DNA from: Craspedostauros australis
Lineage: Eukaryota > Bacillariophyta > Bacillariophyceae > Mastogloiales > Achnanthaceae
Assembly (NCBI GenBank): GCA_026770025.1
Contig: JAMXDE010000066.1
Coordinates: 124,001 to 188,000 of the forward strand
DNA: 64,000 nt
Reading direction: 5' to 3'
Shown here: piece after piece, positions 22,466 through 32,500 of the stretch
How the letters are laid out: every line of letters starts with the position of its first letter
Position numbering within the stretch: the first letter of the stretch is position 1
The notes under the pieces: model-generated
What the model saw: the letters and a program-made list of their open reading frames with translations, nothing else
What the model was told of the DNA's origin: nothing
The model's database searches: none
Made by a program: the position numbers and the translations under genes

Positions 22466-23032
22466 ATCGCAGCGAACGGTGAGCAAAGTTCGAGTGCAAC
22501 AAAAGTGCCGGAAGCACACGGACATCTTTTTATCGTGACATGTCGCAAGGCGCTTTGCGTGTAGAATGAGCCTAACCCAACGATATATATAGGCCATTCA
22601 TCATTCGCGTAAACATGTCTGATGGACAAGGAGGAATTCGGTACGGGTGCAGTGACACAGCCGATGGTTAAGTAAACTGCCCAACCTCCGATGGAATCGC
22701 GACGAGATCAAAGGCCCAAAAGCCTGCAGGGCGCTGCAGACCTTTTGCCGACGATCTCACTCAATCACATCCACGCATTCTCGTTTTTTGAACGGCGGAA
22801 CGCAAACTTTGTGGGGAATGACAAGGCGCGAGTTGTTGGCGTTGATTCCGTTCACTGGAAAAATGAGCAACGATGCGCCCAGTTGAACGTTCGGTGGTTT
22901 GTTGGTCGAGGCATTTGGCTCACACGGCACACCATGAAACCTCTCCGATTCGAAATCTTGCGCAGATCCGACACAATTCCCTCATCCGCACAATTTCGAG
23001 CATCGCAGACAAAAGCAAAAGCAACATCAACC

Positions 23033-24341
23033 ATGGTCTCCTTCCTCAAATCCTCCACCTCCGCTGTCGCGCTTGCTGCGTTCACCGCCTTGGCCTCCGT
23101 CGCCGCCGAGCCCCACGCGCATGAACATGAGACCCCAAAGGCCTACAAGGCCGTGATCACCGAGATCCCAGGCAGCAACTCCAGCGTCGCCGGTATCGTC
23201 ACCGTCTTTTCTTCCACGGATGAGACTACTGTCGGTTACGGTGGCTTCCTGACCGGTCTTGAGGCCAGCCTCGAGGCTTCGTCCGCCGCCTGCTCAGCCA
23301 CCAACGGCTGCGGTGTGCGCATGTATTCCGGCATGAGCTGCGCCAACGCCACTGCACAGGGCGGACACTATTTCGTTGATCCCGTCACGGAGGATCCATG
23401 GGCCGATGCTCGTTACACCTCCGATACCGAGGGCAACGCCACCTTCGCTGACATGCGCAGCATCGGAACCGACGATCTTGAGGGACGTGCCTTCATTGGT
23501 AAGTGCGATATCACCGGTGCCGATGATTGTGGTGACGATGATTGTGATCTGATTGCCGTTGCTCTTTCCTCGTTGCGCATTGCTCACTTCCCGCATCCCC
23601 GTCTTTCTCTCTCCATTCCACTGCTGCAAACCTCACGCAACAACAGTCCACGCCGCCGACGGAAGCCGTGTCGGATGCGGTCTCTTGACCGCTGTCGCCG
23701 AGGCTGACACCCTCCCAACCGAGCTGGAGGCTCTGACCGACGCCGGGGTGAACGGAACCGTCAATGCCGTCGCAATCGACGAGAACAAGGCCATCTGCTA
23801 CTTCGGCACTGCCAACAAGCTCGAGGCCAACCTCAAGTCCGTCCACGCCGATGATGGCACCGCCACCTCCGCCGCAACCGACTGCGCCGCCGCGAACGGA
23901 TGCGGAACCCGCGTCTACGCTGGAACGGACTGCACCAACTCTACCACGCAGATGGGACCCTACTACAACATGGACATGCTGACGGCCGATCCATGGGCCA
24001 TCATCGGCTACGAAGCCACCACCGACGCTGGCTTCGCCCACTACGTCGGATGCGTCGAGACCGGACACACCGAATACAAGGGAAGGGCCTTCATCGTCCA
24101 TGCCAATGACGGAAGCCGTGTTGCCTGCGGTCTTATGGGAGAGGAAGAACATGATAGTCATGACAGCCACGACAGTCATGATAGTCACGACAGCCATAGC
24201 AGCCATGACAGTCACGATAGCCATGACAGTCACGACAGTCATGACCACGGCGATAAGTCGGCCGCCACAGCACGCTCCTCGCAGATGGTTTTCCTCGTCG
24301 CGACTGCCGCTGCTGGAATCCTCTCCCTCGTCGCTCTGTAG
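23033..24341 (+). CDS. SOD-like paralogue that lost its copper ligands and gained a His-Asp-Ser tract, copy B
   Basis: Exon 1 is 23033-23498 and exon 2 is 23647-24341, with splice sites identical to copy A, giving 386 residues. Signal peptide, two SODC-like domains and GPI-type tail are conserved, as are the disulphide cysteines and the SRV-CG motifs. The copper site is dismantled. In domain 1 H96/H98 have become R96/Y98 (GVRMYSG), while H112 and H157 remain. In domain 2 H244/H246 have become R/Y (GTRVYAG) and H260 has become P (MGPYY), while H307 remains. Before the GPI tail it carries eleven His-x-x triplets, nearly all HDS, where copy A has two. The frame and splice sites are intact, so it looks like a functional non-enzymatic paralogue (inference) rather than a decaying pseudogene. 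Its 3' flank is interrupted by a LINE 327 bases after the stop, which may affect mRNA 3'-end formation. Confidence 0.82.
24150..24248 (+). repeat. Coding nonanucleotide repeat CAY-GAY-AGY (His-Asp-Ser)
   Basis: Eleven 9-bp units encode HDS five times, HSS once, HDS four times and HDH once. Codon positions vary (CAT/CAC, GAT/GAC, AGT/AGC), so the array is not a perfectly homogenised slippage product. It sits in the stalk between the second SOD-like domain and the GPI signal. Confidence 0.92.
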
Positions 24342-24646
24342 GTAACTCTCGCTTGCGGTACGTTCAAGAACAGCATGGTGCACACATCCGTCTTTATCAT
24401 TCCGCCCACATGGGGAACATCAATACTGATCCACAGGGGAGATATAATAGGAATCCACCTTGTACGATACACAAGCACACATTTATTCCAACACCGCTCC
24501 CTCTCGAGAGAGCACAATACGACAATGCCCCACGCGCAAATCGTGCCTGTGCAAGTGCAATAGTATCATATAATAGGCATTATGCTTTCTGGAGTGTCAT
24601 GCTGTCATGCACATCGAACGCCACACCCTTGAATGAATGGATGCGC

Positions 24647-24668
24647 TGGTCTGCTGTGTTCTTCGTTT
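24647..24668. repeat. LINE target-site duplication, left copy (22 bp)
   Basis: TGGTCTGCTGTGTTC and the next seven bases recur exactly at 39440-39461. Copy A of the duplication has a single, uninterrupted equivalent near 12451-12472. Confidence 0.92.
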
Positions 24669-24714
24669 AGACGGTCCGAAAGGGAGAGACGTTGATGTAA
24701 CGACCAAGACCCTT

Positions 24715-25155
24715 ATGGAACTGCACGCAAGGAACAAAGACAAGGACTTCATGGATGGCGCAGAAGAAGGGTCGATGTCGGATGTGTCTATGGGCTCAGA
24801 TACGCTATATCAAGGGAATGTTTGCGATCCAAACGCCGAGGTAGTCAACCTGGTGGACATCTCATCGGACGACGGATCGGCAGGGTCAACCCCCCAGTTG
24901 ACCACCAGGAAAATGAGGACCAGAGGCCAAGCCAGGCAACAAGCAAAAGGAGCCGGCGAAGTCAACGCAGGCGACCCCGGCCGTGATGATGGTGGGCCCA
25001 AGCGAACGGTTAGCCCAACGAAAAAGGCAAGACCAAAGAACAACCTAAACGCAACGGAGGCGCGGCCACTCGTGAGGCCAACAGAGCAGACAGGAACATC
25101 TGCAACAAAGAAAAGTTCTACAGCCAGCGACGGAAAGATCGCAGGCCAAGCATGA
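24715..25155 (+). CDS. LINE ORF1
   Basis: 146 residues from the first ATG inside the LINE; the frame is also open upstream into host sequence, but that part is not LINE. Hydrophilic and rich in Lys, Thr, Gly and Asp. No CCHC knuckle, RRM or coiled coil is seen. The basic second half (KKARPKNN and similar) could bind RNA. The motif EVVNLVDISSDDGS at about residues 41-55 resembles a SUMO-interacting motif followed by acidic and Ser residues. The stop codon overlaps the ORF2 start as ATGA at 25152-25155. In LINEs an ORF at this place normally encodes the RNA-binding ORF1 protein. Confidence 0.65.
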   Translation: MELHARNKDKDFMDGAEEGSMSDVSMGSDTLYQGNVCDPNAEVVNLVDISSDDGSAGSTPQLTTRKMRTRGQARQQAKGAGEVNAGDPGRDDGGPKRTVSPTKKARPKNNLNATEARPLVRPTEQTGTSATKKSSTASDGKIAGQA

Positions 25156-28100
25156 GGGTCCCCTTGGGGATCAACAAGGGTGGACAGCCGCGACAGGAGT
25201 CCACCCAACTGGTTCGAGGGCGGAAGAGTCAGGCAGCAAGGCTGCGGGGCGAAGAACCAACAGCAGTAGTAGGACAATATACAAACAACACGAGGTGCCC
25301 AGAAGCACAGGCGACGAACACAGTTATGACGCGAGCACCGGCAGTCCCAGCAGCAACCACCGGGATCAACAAAAACAGGCAGCCGTTAACGACGGTTAAC
25401 TCAACTAACGCCACTCAGCAGAAAAGCAACGCGATGACAAGCAGGAACACGACGAACAACCCAATACAACCAGAACGCATCCCCCGACCCAGCGGTCTGG
25501 ACACAGAGAGTGGAGCGCGACGGGAACCAGCGACGACGAACGGGAGGCCGACAGACGCAGCGCATGAGAGACCTGAAAGCGGGGTTTTTGGCAACACAAT
25601 GAGGAAGCCGAGCACAGGGGTGATTCGCCTGGCCTTCCAAAATATCGGCAGGCTGCCAGTGGAACCTTGGAAGCACAAGAACCACCAGATCGGCGAAGAG
25701 CTCCAACGGAGGAACATCGATATTCTCACGGTGGCGGAGATTGGAATAAACTGGAGGGTGATGAAGGATACGGACTCGTGGCACCAACGAGTACACAAGT
25801 GGGGTAGGAACATCAGAACGCTAGTGGCCTACAACCTCAACAGCGAGTCCACGAGAAAGGTGCAATTTGGCGGCACGGGAGTCATCACGACCAAGTCGCT
25901 TGCTCGGCGCGTAGTCGATGAAGGGGTAGACCCATCCAACCTGGGAAGATGGGCTTGGCAGCGGATTGAGGGTAGGAAAGGCAAGCATTTACGGGTGGTG
26001 GCGGCATACAGAGCATGTACATCCAGCCGCCCCACCTCCACGTGGGCACAACAGCGCACCTACTTGCTACAGAGAGGTGATCACAGGGAGCCACGGGAGG
26101 CCATGCTTCTTGACCTCATGCGGAGCATACAGGAATGGAAACAGGAAGGAGACAGCATGGTCGTTGGCATCGATGCCAATCAGGACGTCCAGAGCGGCAG
26201 ATGCGAAGAACTGTTCCTACAAGTGGGCATGCGCGAAGTGATCACACATTTACATCCAGACCTCCACCAACAAGCGACCCAGCACCGCAACCAGCAGCAC
26301 ATACCAATCGACGGCATATTTGCGACTAGCGACGTAGACGTCCAAGAGGCAGGCTATGTGGAATTTGGGGAAGCAATCGACTCTGATCACCGCATGCTTT
26401 GGATTGACGTCAAGGAGTCCAGCACCATTGGAACATTGAACCCCTTGGCAGGAGTGGAACCACGAAGACTACGCATGCAGGACGCCCAATCGGTACGGCG
26501 GTACCAGGAAATGCTGTGGGAGAAAGTCCAACAGCAGGGATATCATTGGCGCATGGAGGAGCTGGAAAAGGCGGTCAGAATCCAGGGCACAGTCACCGAG
26601 GAGCTCGCCGAGGAATACAATGCCATCGATGCCGGCATGGACAAGCTGCGAATCGAGGCAGAAGAAGGGTGCCGTAAGCTCAAAATGGGGGCATTGGAGT
26701 GGTCACCCACCCTAAAGCGATTGCGCGACGAAATCAAGTTGTGGACGGCAGTTTGGAAAAAACAAAACAACATGCACATCAGCTCGTCTCTCATCAGGCG
26801 TTTAGCCAAAAGGCTGGGAATACAGCACCCGCGACAAATGGATCCAGAGGTAATCAAGGCAAGAATGGCAAAGGCAAGGGCGGACTACGACAAGGCCAAG
26901 CCAGAGGCATCGCAGATGCGGGACCAGTTCATGGCGCACAAGAGCGAGCAGGAGGCAGTACGATGGGGAACAGCGGTGGAGAACACAGCAAGTCACGTCA
27001 GAAGGGCACGCGAGAAGCAGATCAGGGACAACAGACGGCTGAAGACATGCCTTAAGCCCAAGCAGACGCTGGCCACCAAGGTCACGGTCACCAAAAGCGA
27101 CGGAGAGATCGTGGTGTGCGACAGCAAGCACACCATCGAGAGAGCTTGTATCAAAGAGAACCGGCAGCGTTTTAACCAGACCTCTGGCACCCCGTTTATG
27201 ACCGGAAGTCTTCGGCGCAGGTTCAGCTTCCTCGCTGACACAAAGGAAGCCGACCGAGTCTGTAACGGAGAATGGCAGCCCTCCTCTCAACAGGGAGGGT
27301 ATCCGAACATGCTGCTAACGCAACTGGGCTCCGCCCTGTCGGCACCACCAGATTCCTCATTCACAGTGCAAGACCACGTTGACGGGTGGGCGAAGCAGAA
27401 GGAACGCACGTCATCCGAGCCGTCGGCCCCCCACTTTGGTCACTTCAAGGCGGCCGCCCAGCATGAGGGACTTGCGGCCATCGACTGTCGTCTGCGGCGG
27501 ATCCCGTACGAAACCGGTTTCTCCCCAGCATCGTGGGCGATCATGACTGATTTCCAGATACTGAAGAAAGCAGGAGTGTTCGACGTCACCAAAATGAGGA
27601 CTATCCAGTTGTTTCACCCAGCCTTCAACATGAATAATAAGAAGCTGGGACGAGACCTGATGAAGGTGGCAGAACGGGAGCGACGAATGGCCACAGAGCA
27701 GTTTGGGAGCCGCAAAGGACACAAGGCGTCGACGGCCGCGCTGTGCAAGCGTGTGGTGGTCGGTGTGATGAGACAGAAGCGGCAAGACGGAGCCATTTGC
27801 TCGAACGACGCGAAATCATGCTACGACCGGGTAGTCCACAGTGTGGCATCCATGGCAATGGTGCACGCAGGAGGGCGAAGGTCAGCGGTGAAATCCATGT
27901 TCAGCACCTTGCAGAAAGCACAACATCACGTCCGCACGGCATACGGGGTATCATCGCAGACGTACGGTAACACGGGTTGGACACCAATGCAGGGACTGGC
28001 CCAAGGCAACGGCTGTGGACCAGCTGCCTGGGCAGCCATCAGCTCGCCAATGTTCGAAGCCATGCGTGCCCAGCGACATGGGGCGCGGTTCGAATCGGCG

Positions 28101-28787
28101 CTCAGCCACCGGGTTGTCAGCCTTGTGGGCCTTAGCTTCGTGGATGGTGCCGACCTCATGATATCGCAGCCAGGCGCTGACTTCGAGATGGTAGCACATC
28201 AAGCGCAGCAGGCCTTGGAGGACTGGGAAGGGGTTCTCCGCGTGACCGGGGGAGCGCTGGTGCCGGCCAAGAGCTTTTGGTGGGGTGTAAAATTCGACTA
28301 CACGGCAGGGAGGTGGAAGATGAAATCGGTTCGGGCGGCGCCAGCGAAAGTCAAGGTGCGCGATGCGCTCGGCGTCAACAGAGAACTGCGGAGGCTGGAA
28401 CCTGGAGATTCGGAACAGACTCTCGGCGTGTTCATGAACATGACAGGGAAGTCCGACGCCCAAGTGCGGTACCTGCGACAGAAGGCCGATGATTTTGCTG
28501 ACAAAGTGGTCGCAGGAGGGCTCACGCCGGACCTGGTTTGGTTGGCGATATCCACACGGATTACCAAGACACTGGAGTATCCGATGGAAGCGGTTACGCT
28601 TACCCAGCGACAGTGGGACTACGTCTACGCGCCCGTTTGGACCAAAGCCCTACCACGAGGCGGCTTGGCCCGGTCCTTCCCGAGGGCGGTGCTGTATGGG
28701 CCCAAAGCCCACGGGGGAATTGGCATGCGTAATCCTATGGTGTGGCAGCTGTCCATACAAATACAAGCAATGGCCCATGAGGTCAGC
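25152..28787 (+). pseudogene. LINE ORF2, 5' part: endonuclease and reverse transcriptase
   Basis: 1,212 codons up to the Copia insertion. An AP-endonuclease-like (EEP) domain covers about residues 156-420: IRLAFQNIGRLP, ILTVAEIGINW, VVGIDANQD, and SDHRMLWIDV with the catalytic SDH. The reverse transcriptase is at about 770-1090: FGSRKGHKAS, motif A SNDAKSCYDRVVHS, motif B GLAQGNGCGPAAW, and motif C written LSFVDGADL at 28137-28154. Motif C normally reads F-x-D-D, but here the second catalytic Asp is Gly (GGT instead of GAT). That alone should impair polymerisation. The frame continues seamlessly after the Copia element at 36718. The short extension 28788-28961 is translation into the Copia LTR, not LINE protein. 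Confidence 0.88.
28782..28787. repeat. Copia element 2 target duplication, left copy (GTCAGC)
   Basis: GTCAGC directly precedes the left LTR and recurs at 36712-36717 directly after the right LTR. Six matching bases instead of the usual five of Copia elements; one may be coincidental. Confidence 0.85.
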
Positions 28788-29578
28788 TGTTGGCAAGTTC
28801 CGCGCACGGTAACCTACGATCGTGGAAGATGGTGTTGGTTGATAGTCGTCTGTTTGCTATTTCATTACTTGGCTACTCCGATGCTCTCGGTGTACGCCCG
28901 TTCTCTTGCCCGATGCTCTCGGCGCTTCAATCTGTTTCGTAGATTCGGTCTCCGACTATGAGTCGGTACGCGAGATCCTCTCTCGCTCCTCTCTGTATTC
29001 TCTCTCTCTCTCTCAACATCGTGTGCTCGTGCTACACGATGCTTCGTGTTCGATGCGTACTCTGCATTCGACACTCTGTTCATTCAGTACTGGCTTCTAC
29101 TCCATGAGTACTTACCATTTGAAGTTCACCTTCAGTATCCATGATCTTCATGGGTCATCGTATCTTCGCCTCCTGCTCTGACTTGGAGACAGCTGTCGAT
29201 GTGGTGACATGTTGACATCCTGTCGACGTCAGTAGGCGTCCTTCTGCTCTCCAGATGTCACGTTCCATTGGTGATGCAGTAGTCTGTCAGATGATATCGT
29301 CATCTGAGGTTTAGTTGGGAAGTACCTCGAGATTCTCTTGGTACCATTGATGCATGGACGGACGATTTTCTGATTCTTCCAGAAATCGTTATTTGCAAAT
29401 TTCCTCCAGAAATCTTGCCCCTTTTTGTGTGTTCCATTTCCCCTGTAATTCTGACGAATCACAGCATACTATCGACACGAGTATAGTTATACCGTCCAAG
29501 TGCGTATGAGAGAATAGCGGGTGAACGATGCACATATACACGTACATCTTGATATATACTCACATGTACATCTCGACA
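28788..29578 (-). repeat. 3' LTR of Copia element 2 (791 bp)
   Basis: Direct repeat of 35921-36711 with the same length and the same embedded short ORFs. Contains a CT microsatellite near 28990-29010. Confidence 0.93.
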
Positions 29579-29598
29579 CCCTTCCTGTGTGCATTCGG

Positions 29599-32500
29599 TC
29601 ATTCGAATGTTCTCGATGTGTCAAGGTACGACTTCTCATGTTCACGTTGCAAGTCGGCCTTGATGTTCTTGGTGAATCCGTCGCTTGTGTTCTGCTCGGA
29701 TTTGACGAAAATGATTTCGATGGTTTTGTTGATTACCATGTTCCTCACGTAGTGATGGCGCACGTCGATGTGCCGCGATCGTTGGGATGTTGATGGGTTC
29801 TTGGCGATGAAGATCGCCCCGATGTTGTCCACGCGGACCTTGATCGGTGTCTTCACTGGGACGCCCACACTTTCGAGTAGCTGCATGACGAAGAAGATCT
29901 CCTTTGCCGCTTCGGAAAGGGCAACGTATTCTGCTTCGGATGAGCTGAGTGTGACGGCCTTCTGTGCCTTGGATCGCCAAAGGATTGGTACCTTGCACAG
30001 GTATAGGATGAATCCCCCTACGCTGATTCTTGTATTCTTGTCTCCTGCATATTCGCTATCGCAGAAGAGCTCCATGTCCCAGCCGTCGTCATCTGGACGC
30101 GCTGGATGGATCTTCAATCCATAGTCCTTTGTATCGATCACATACTTGATGATCCAATACATCTCCTTCATTGCAGCCTTGGTGGGCCCGATCAATACCT
30201 TGGAGAGTTCCCTCACAGGGTTCGCGATATCTGGTCGCGAGTGCTTGATGAGGAAGAGTAGCATACCGACGCCTCGGCGGTATTCGGCATGTTCTTCCGG
30301 TCCGACCTTCTGCAGTCCGTTGTCTTCGGATGGTCGTACGATGATTTGACCCGGGGTTCCCGGTGTCCCATAACGTTGCATCTTCTCAACCTTGGCTCCG
30401 AATTCCTCGATGAGGTGTCGGATGAGATGTGGTTGACGCAATGTCGCTCTAGTCTTGTCATGGTTCAATTCGATGTTGCAGCTGAGGTAGTCTCCGAGTC
30501 CGCGCTCGATTGTCACCTTGAATTTGCTGCCTTGGATGTCCTTCAGGAATGTCTCCAGTGCCTTGGAGTCTCCGCAACAGAAGCAATCGTCCACGTAGAT
30601 GGCCACGATCATGCTTCCTTCGTTCGTCTTCCTGTAGAACAGGCACGGGTCTGCTGCGCTCTGTTCGAAGTTGATATTCTTGAGGGTCGATACCAACATC
30701 TTGAACCATTGCCTGGCGCTCTGCACAAGTCCGTAGATTGGCTTGTGTAGGGTCAGGGCTTCGTCTGGTTGATGATCCATCCCATTGGGACAGTTCATGT
30801 AGATCTCCTCGTCGAGGTCTCCATGTAGGAATGCCGTTACGACATCGACGAGTGCGCAGTCCATCTTCTTGATTAGCATGATCACCATCATGACCCGATA
30901 GGTCACGTCATGGATGACGGGTGAGTAATGCTCTTGGAAGTCTACTCCTGCAACTTGTGAATAGCCACATGCAACGAGCCGTGCTCGATGTGTGCCGTCA
31001 CGCTTCAGCTTGAAGACCCATTTGCACTTGCAGCATCTGCGGCCGCGTGGGATGGCGTCTCGTTTGATCTTGCTATACACCTTGCGTGTATCCATGGAGT
31101 CGAACTCCTTCTTGATGGCTGCTCGATATCCCTTCCGATGGATAGGATCTGGGTGATTGAAGGCTCCGTCGAACGTTGTAGGTTCGATGTGCTTCTCTGG
31201 TTCCTTGTTCTCGTCCTGCATCGACAATCCGATGTCGATCGCTGGTGATTCGGTAATGATTGCATTCATTCCGTATAGTCCTGTTGTGCTATGATGAGTG
31301 ATCTCGATCTCTTCATTTTCGTCTTCGATTTCTTCATCATCTGTAGTTTCGTTGTTGGAATCGTCGATCATCTCGTCGCTGAGTTCGTCACTCGCCTCAC
31401 TGGATGATGGATCGCTCTCATAGCCTTCTTCCTTTCGACCTCGTTCGTTGAAGTCTTCGAGCTCGCGCAGAGCTCTGGGAATACTCTTCCCTGTGGTTGG
31501 CTTGGGATTAGCTTCTCCCTTCCTGCCTCGTGCTTCGTGACGTCGGATCCTCTCCTTTCTAGCTATGTCACGCTTGTTTGGTTTGCTTGGTGGAGATCTA
31601 GATGGTGTGTCATGTGTAGACCTTGCTGGTGTGTTCGGAGGAGTGACACCTGTCTCGTCATCGGCTTCGTCGCCGGAGGGTAGGATTTCGTCATCCTCAT
31701 GATTGGATTCGCTCCGATCTTCCTCGTCATTCTGGATTAGTTGAGTCACTACTCCGTCGTCCTCATTATCCTCGTCATCACTGTCTGATAGAATGTAGTA
31801 CCTGTTGCTGTCAGCGAAAGATACTCTCTTCGCTTCCGATGTTTGACGCGTTGCCGTCCTTGGCGTTGCTCCCTTTCGTCCGATGGTTGTGAAGCCGTCT
31901 GCGTCCGTTGTTCCTGTTTCGTTGGATATGTTCGGTGCTGGTGCCCAACCACGGAACTGTCCGTATGATTGGTTGAGCCACTTGATGTCGCGTGAACAGA
32001 TGAGTGACTTGGTCGATGGTCTGTACATGTTGTAGACCCCTGATGCATGTTGGTGTGCATATCCGATGAACACCATCTCTTCTCCTCTGTTCTTGAGTTT
32101 GGCGGTAATCCCGCCGTAGGTAGTCTTCACAACACCCACCTCTCCAAATGTGCGGAGCGCGTTCGCATATGGTGGATCGTTGCCGAAGAATTGTCGATGT
32201 GGTGACTTTCTCTGGTTCTTCGCTACGGTGATGTTGGCGATGGCGGTGGCAGTGCTAGCAGCTGCTGCCCACAGGCCATGCCTATACTCTTCATCGAGCT
32301 GTGCTCCGTTGAGCATGGAGCGAATCTTGGTGTAGAGGTACGCGAACTTGCGTTCCACTCTTCCGTTCTGTTGCGGCGTGTTCGATGCCGTGTATTCGAA
32401 TTTCACGTTGAGTCCTGCATCGATGAGAATATCCTCCGTGGATTTGTTCTCTCCGCTGTTGTCACCTCGGAAGATGATCTGTTGGTCACCAGTCTGTGAC

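Larger units (their letters stand above)
22466..24668. repeat. Direct duplication, copy B (continues at 39462-39600)
   Basis: Homologous to 10246-12470 or so, in the same orientation, with promoter, both exons, intron and 3' flank. The homology breaks exactly at 24668/24669 where the LINE begins and resumes at 39462, so the LINE inserted into a pre-existing duplicate. Confidence 0.85.

Noticed and set aside
22691-23032. In-frame upstream extension of the copy B SOD-like gene
   Set aside because: The homologous copy A lacks an equivalent extension in frame, and the chosen ATG starts a proper signal peptide.
24150-24248. Short regular repeats considered as a CRISPR-like array
   Set aside because: 9-bp coding units without spacers, in frame in a eukaryotic gene.
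28788-28961. C-terminal extension of LINE ORF2 into the Copia LTR
   Set aside because: Created by the insertion; the true LINE frame resumes at 36718.
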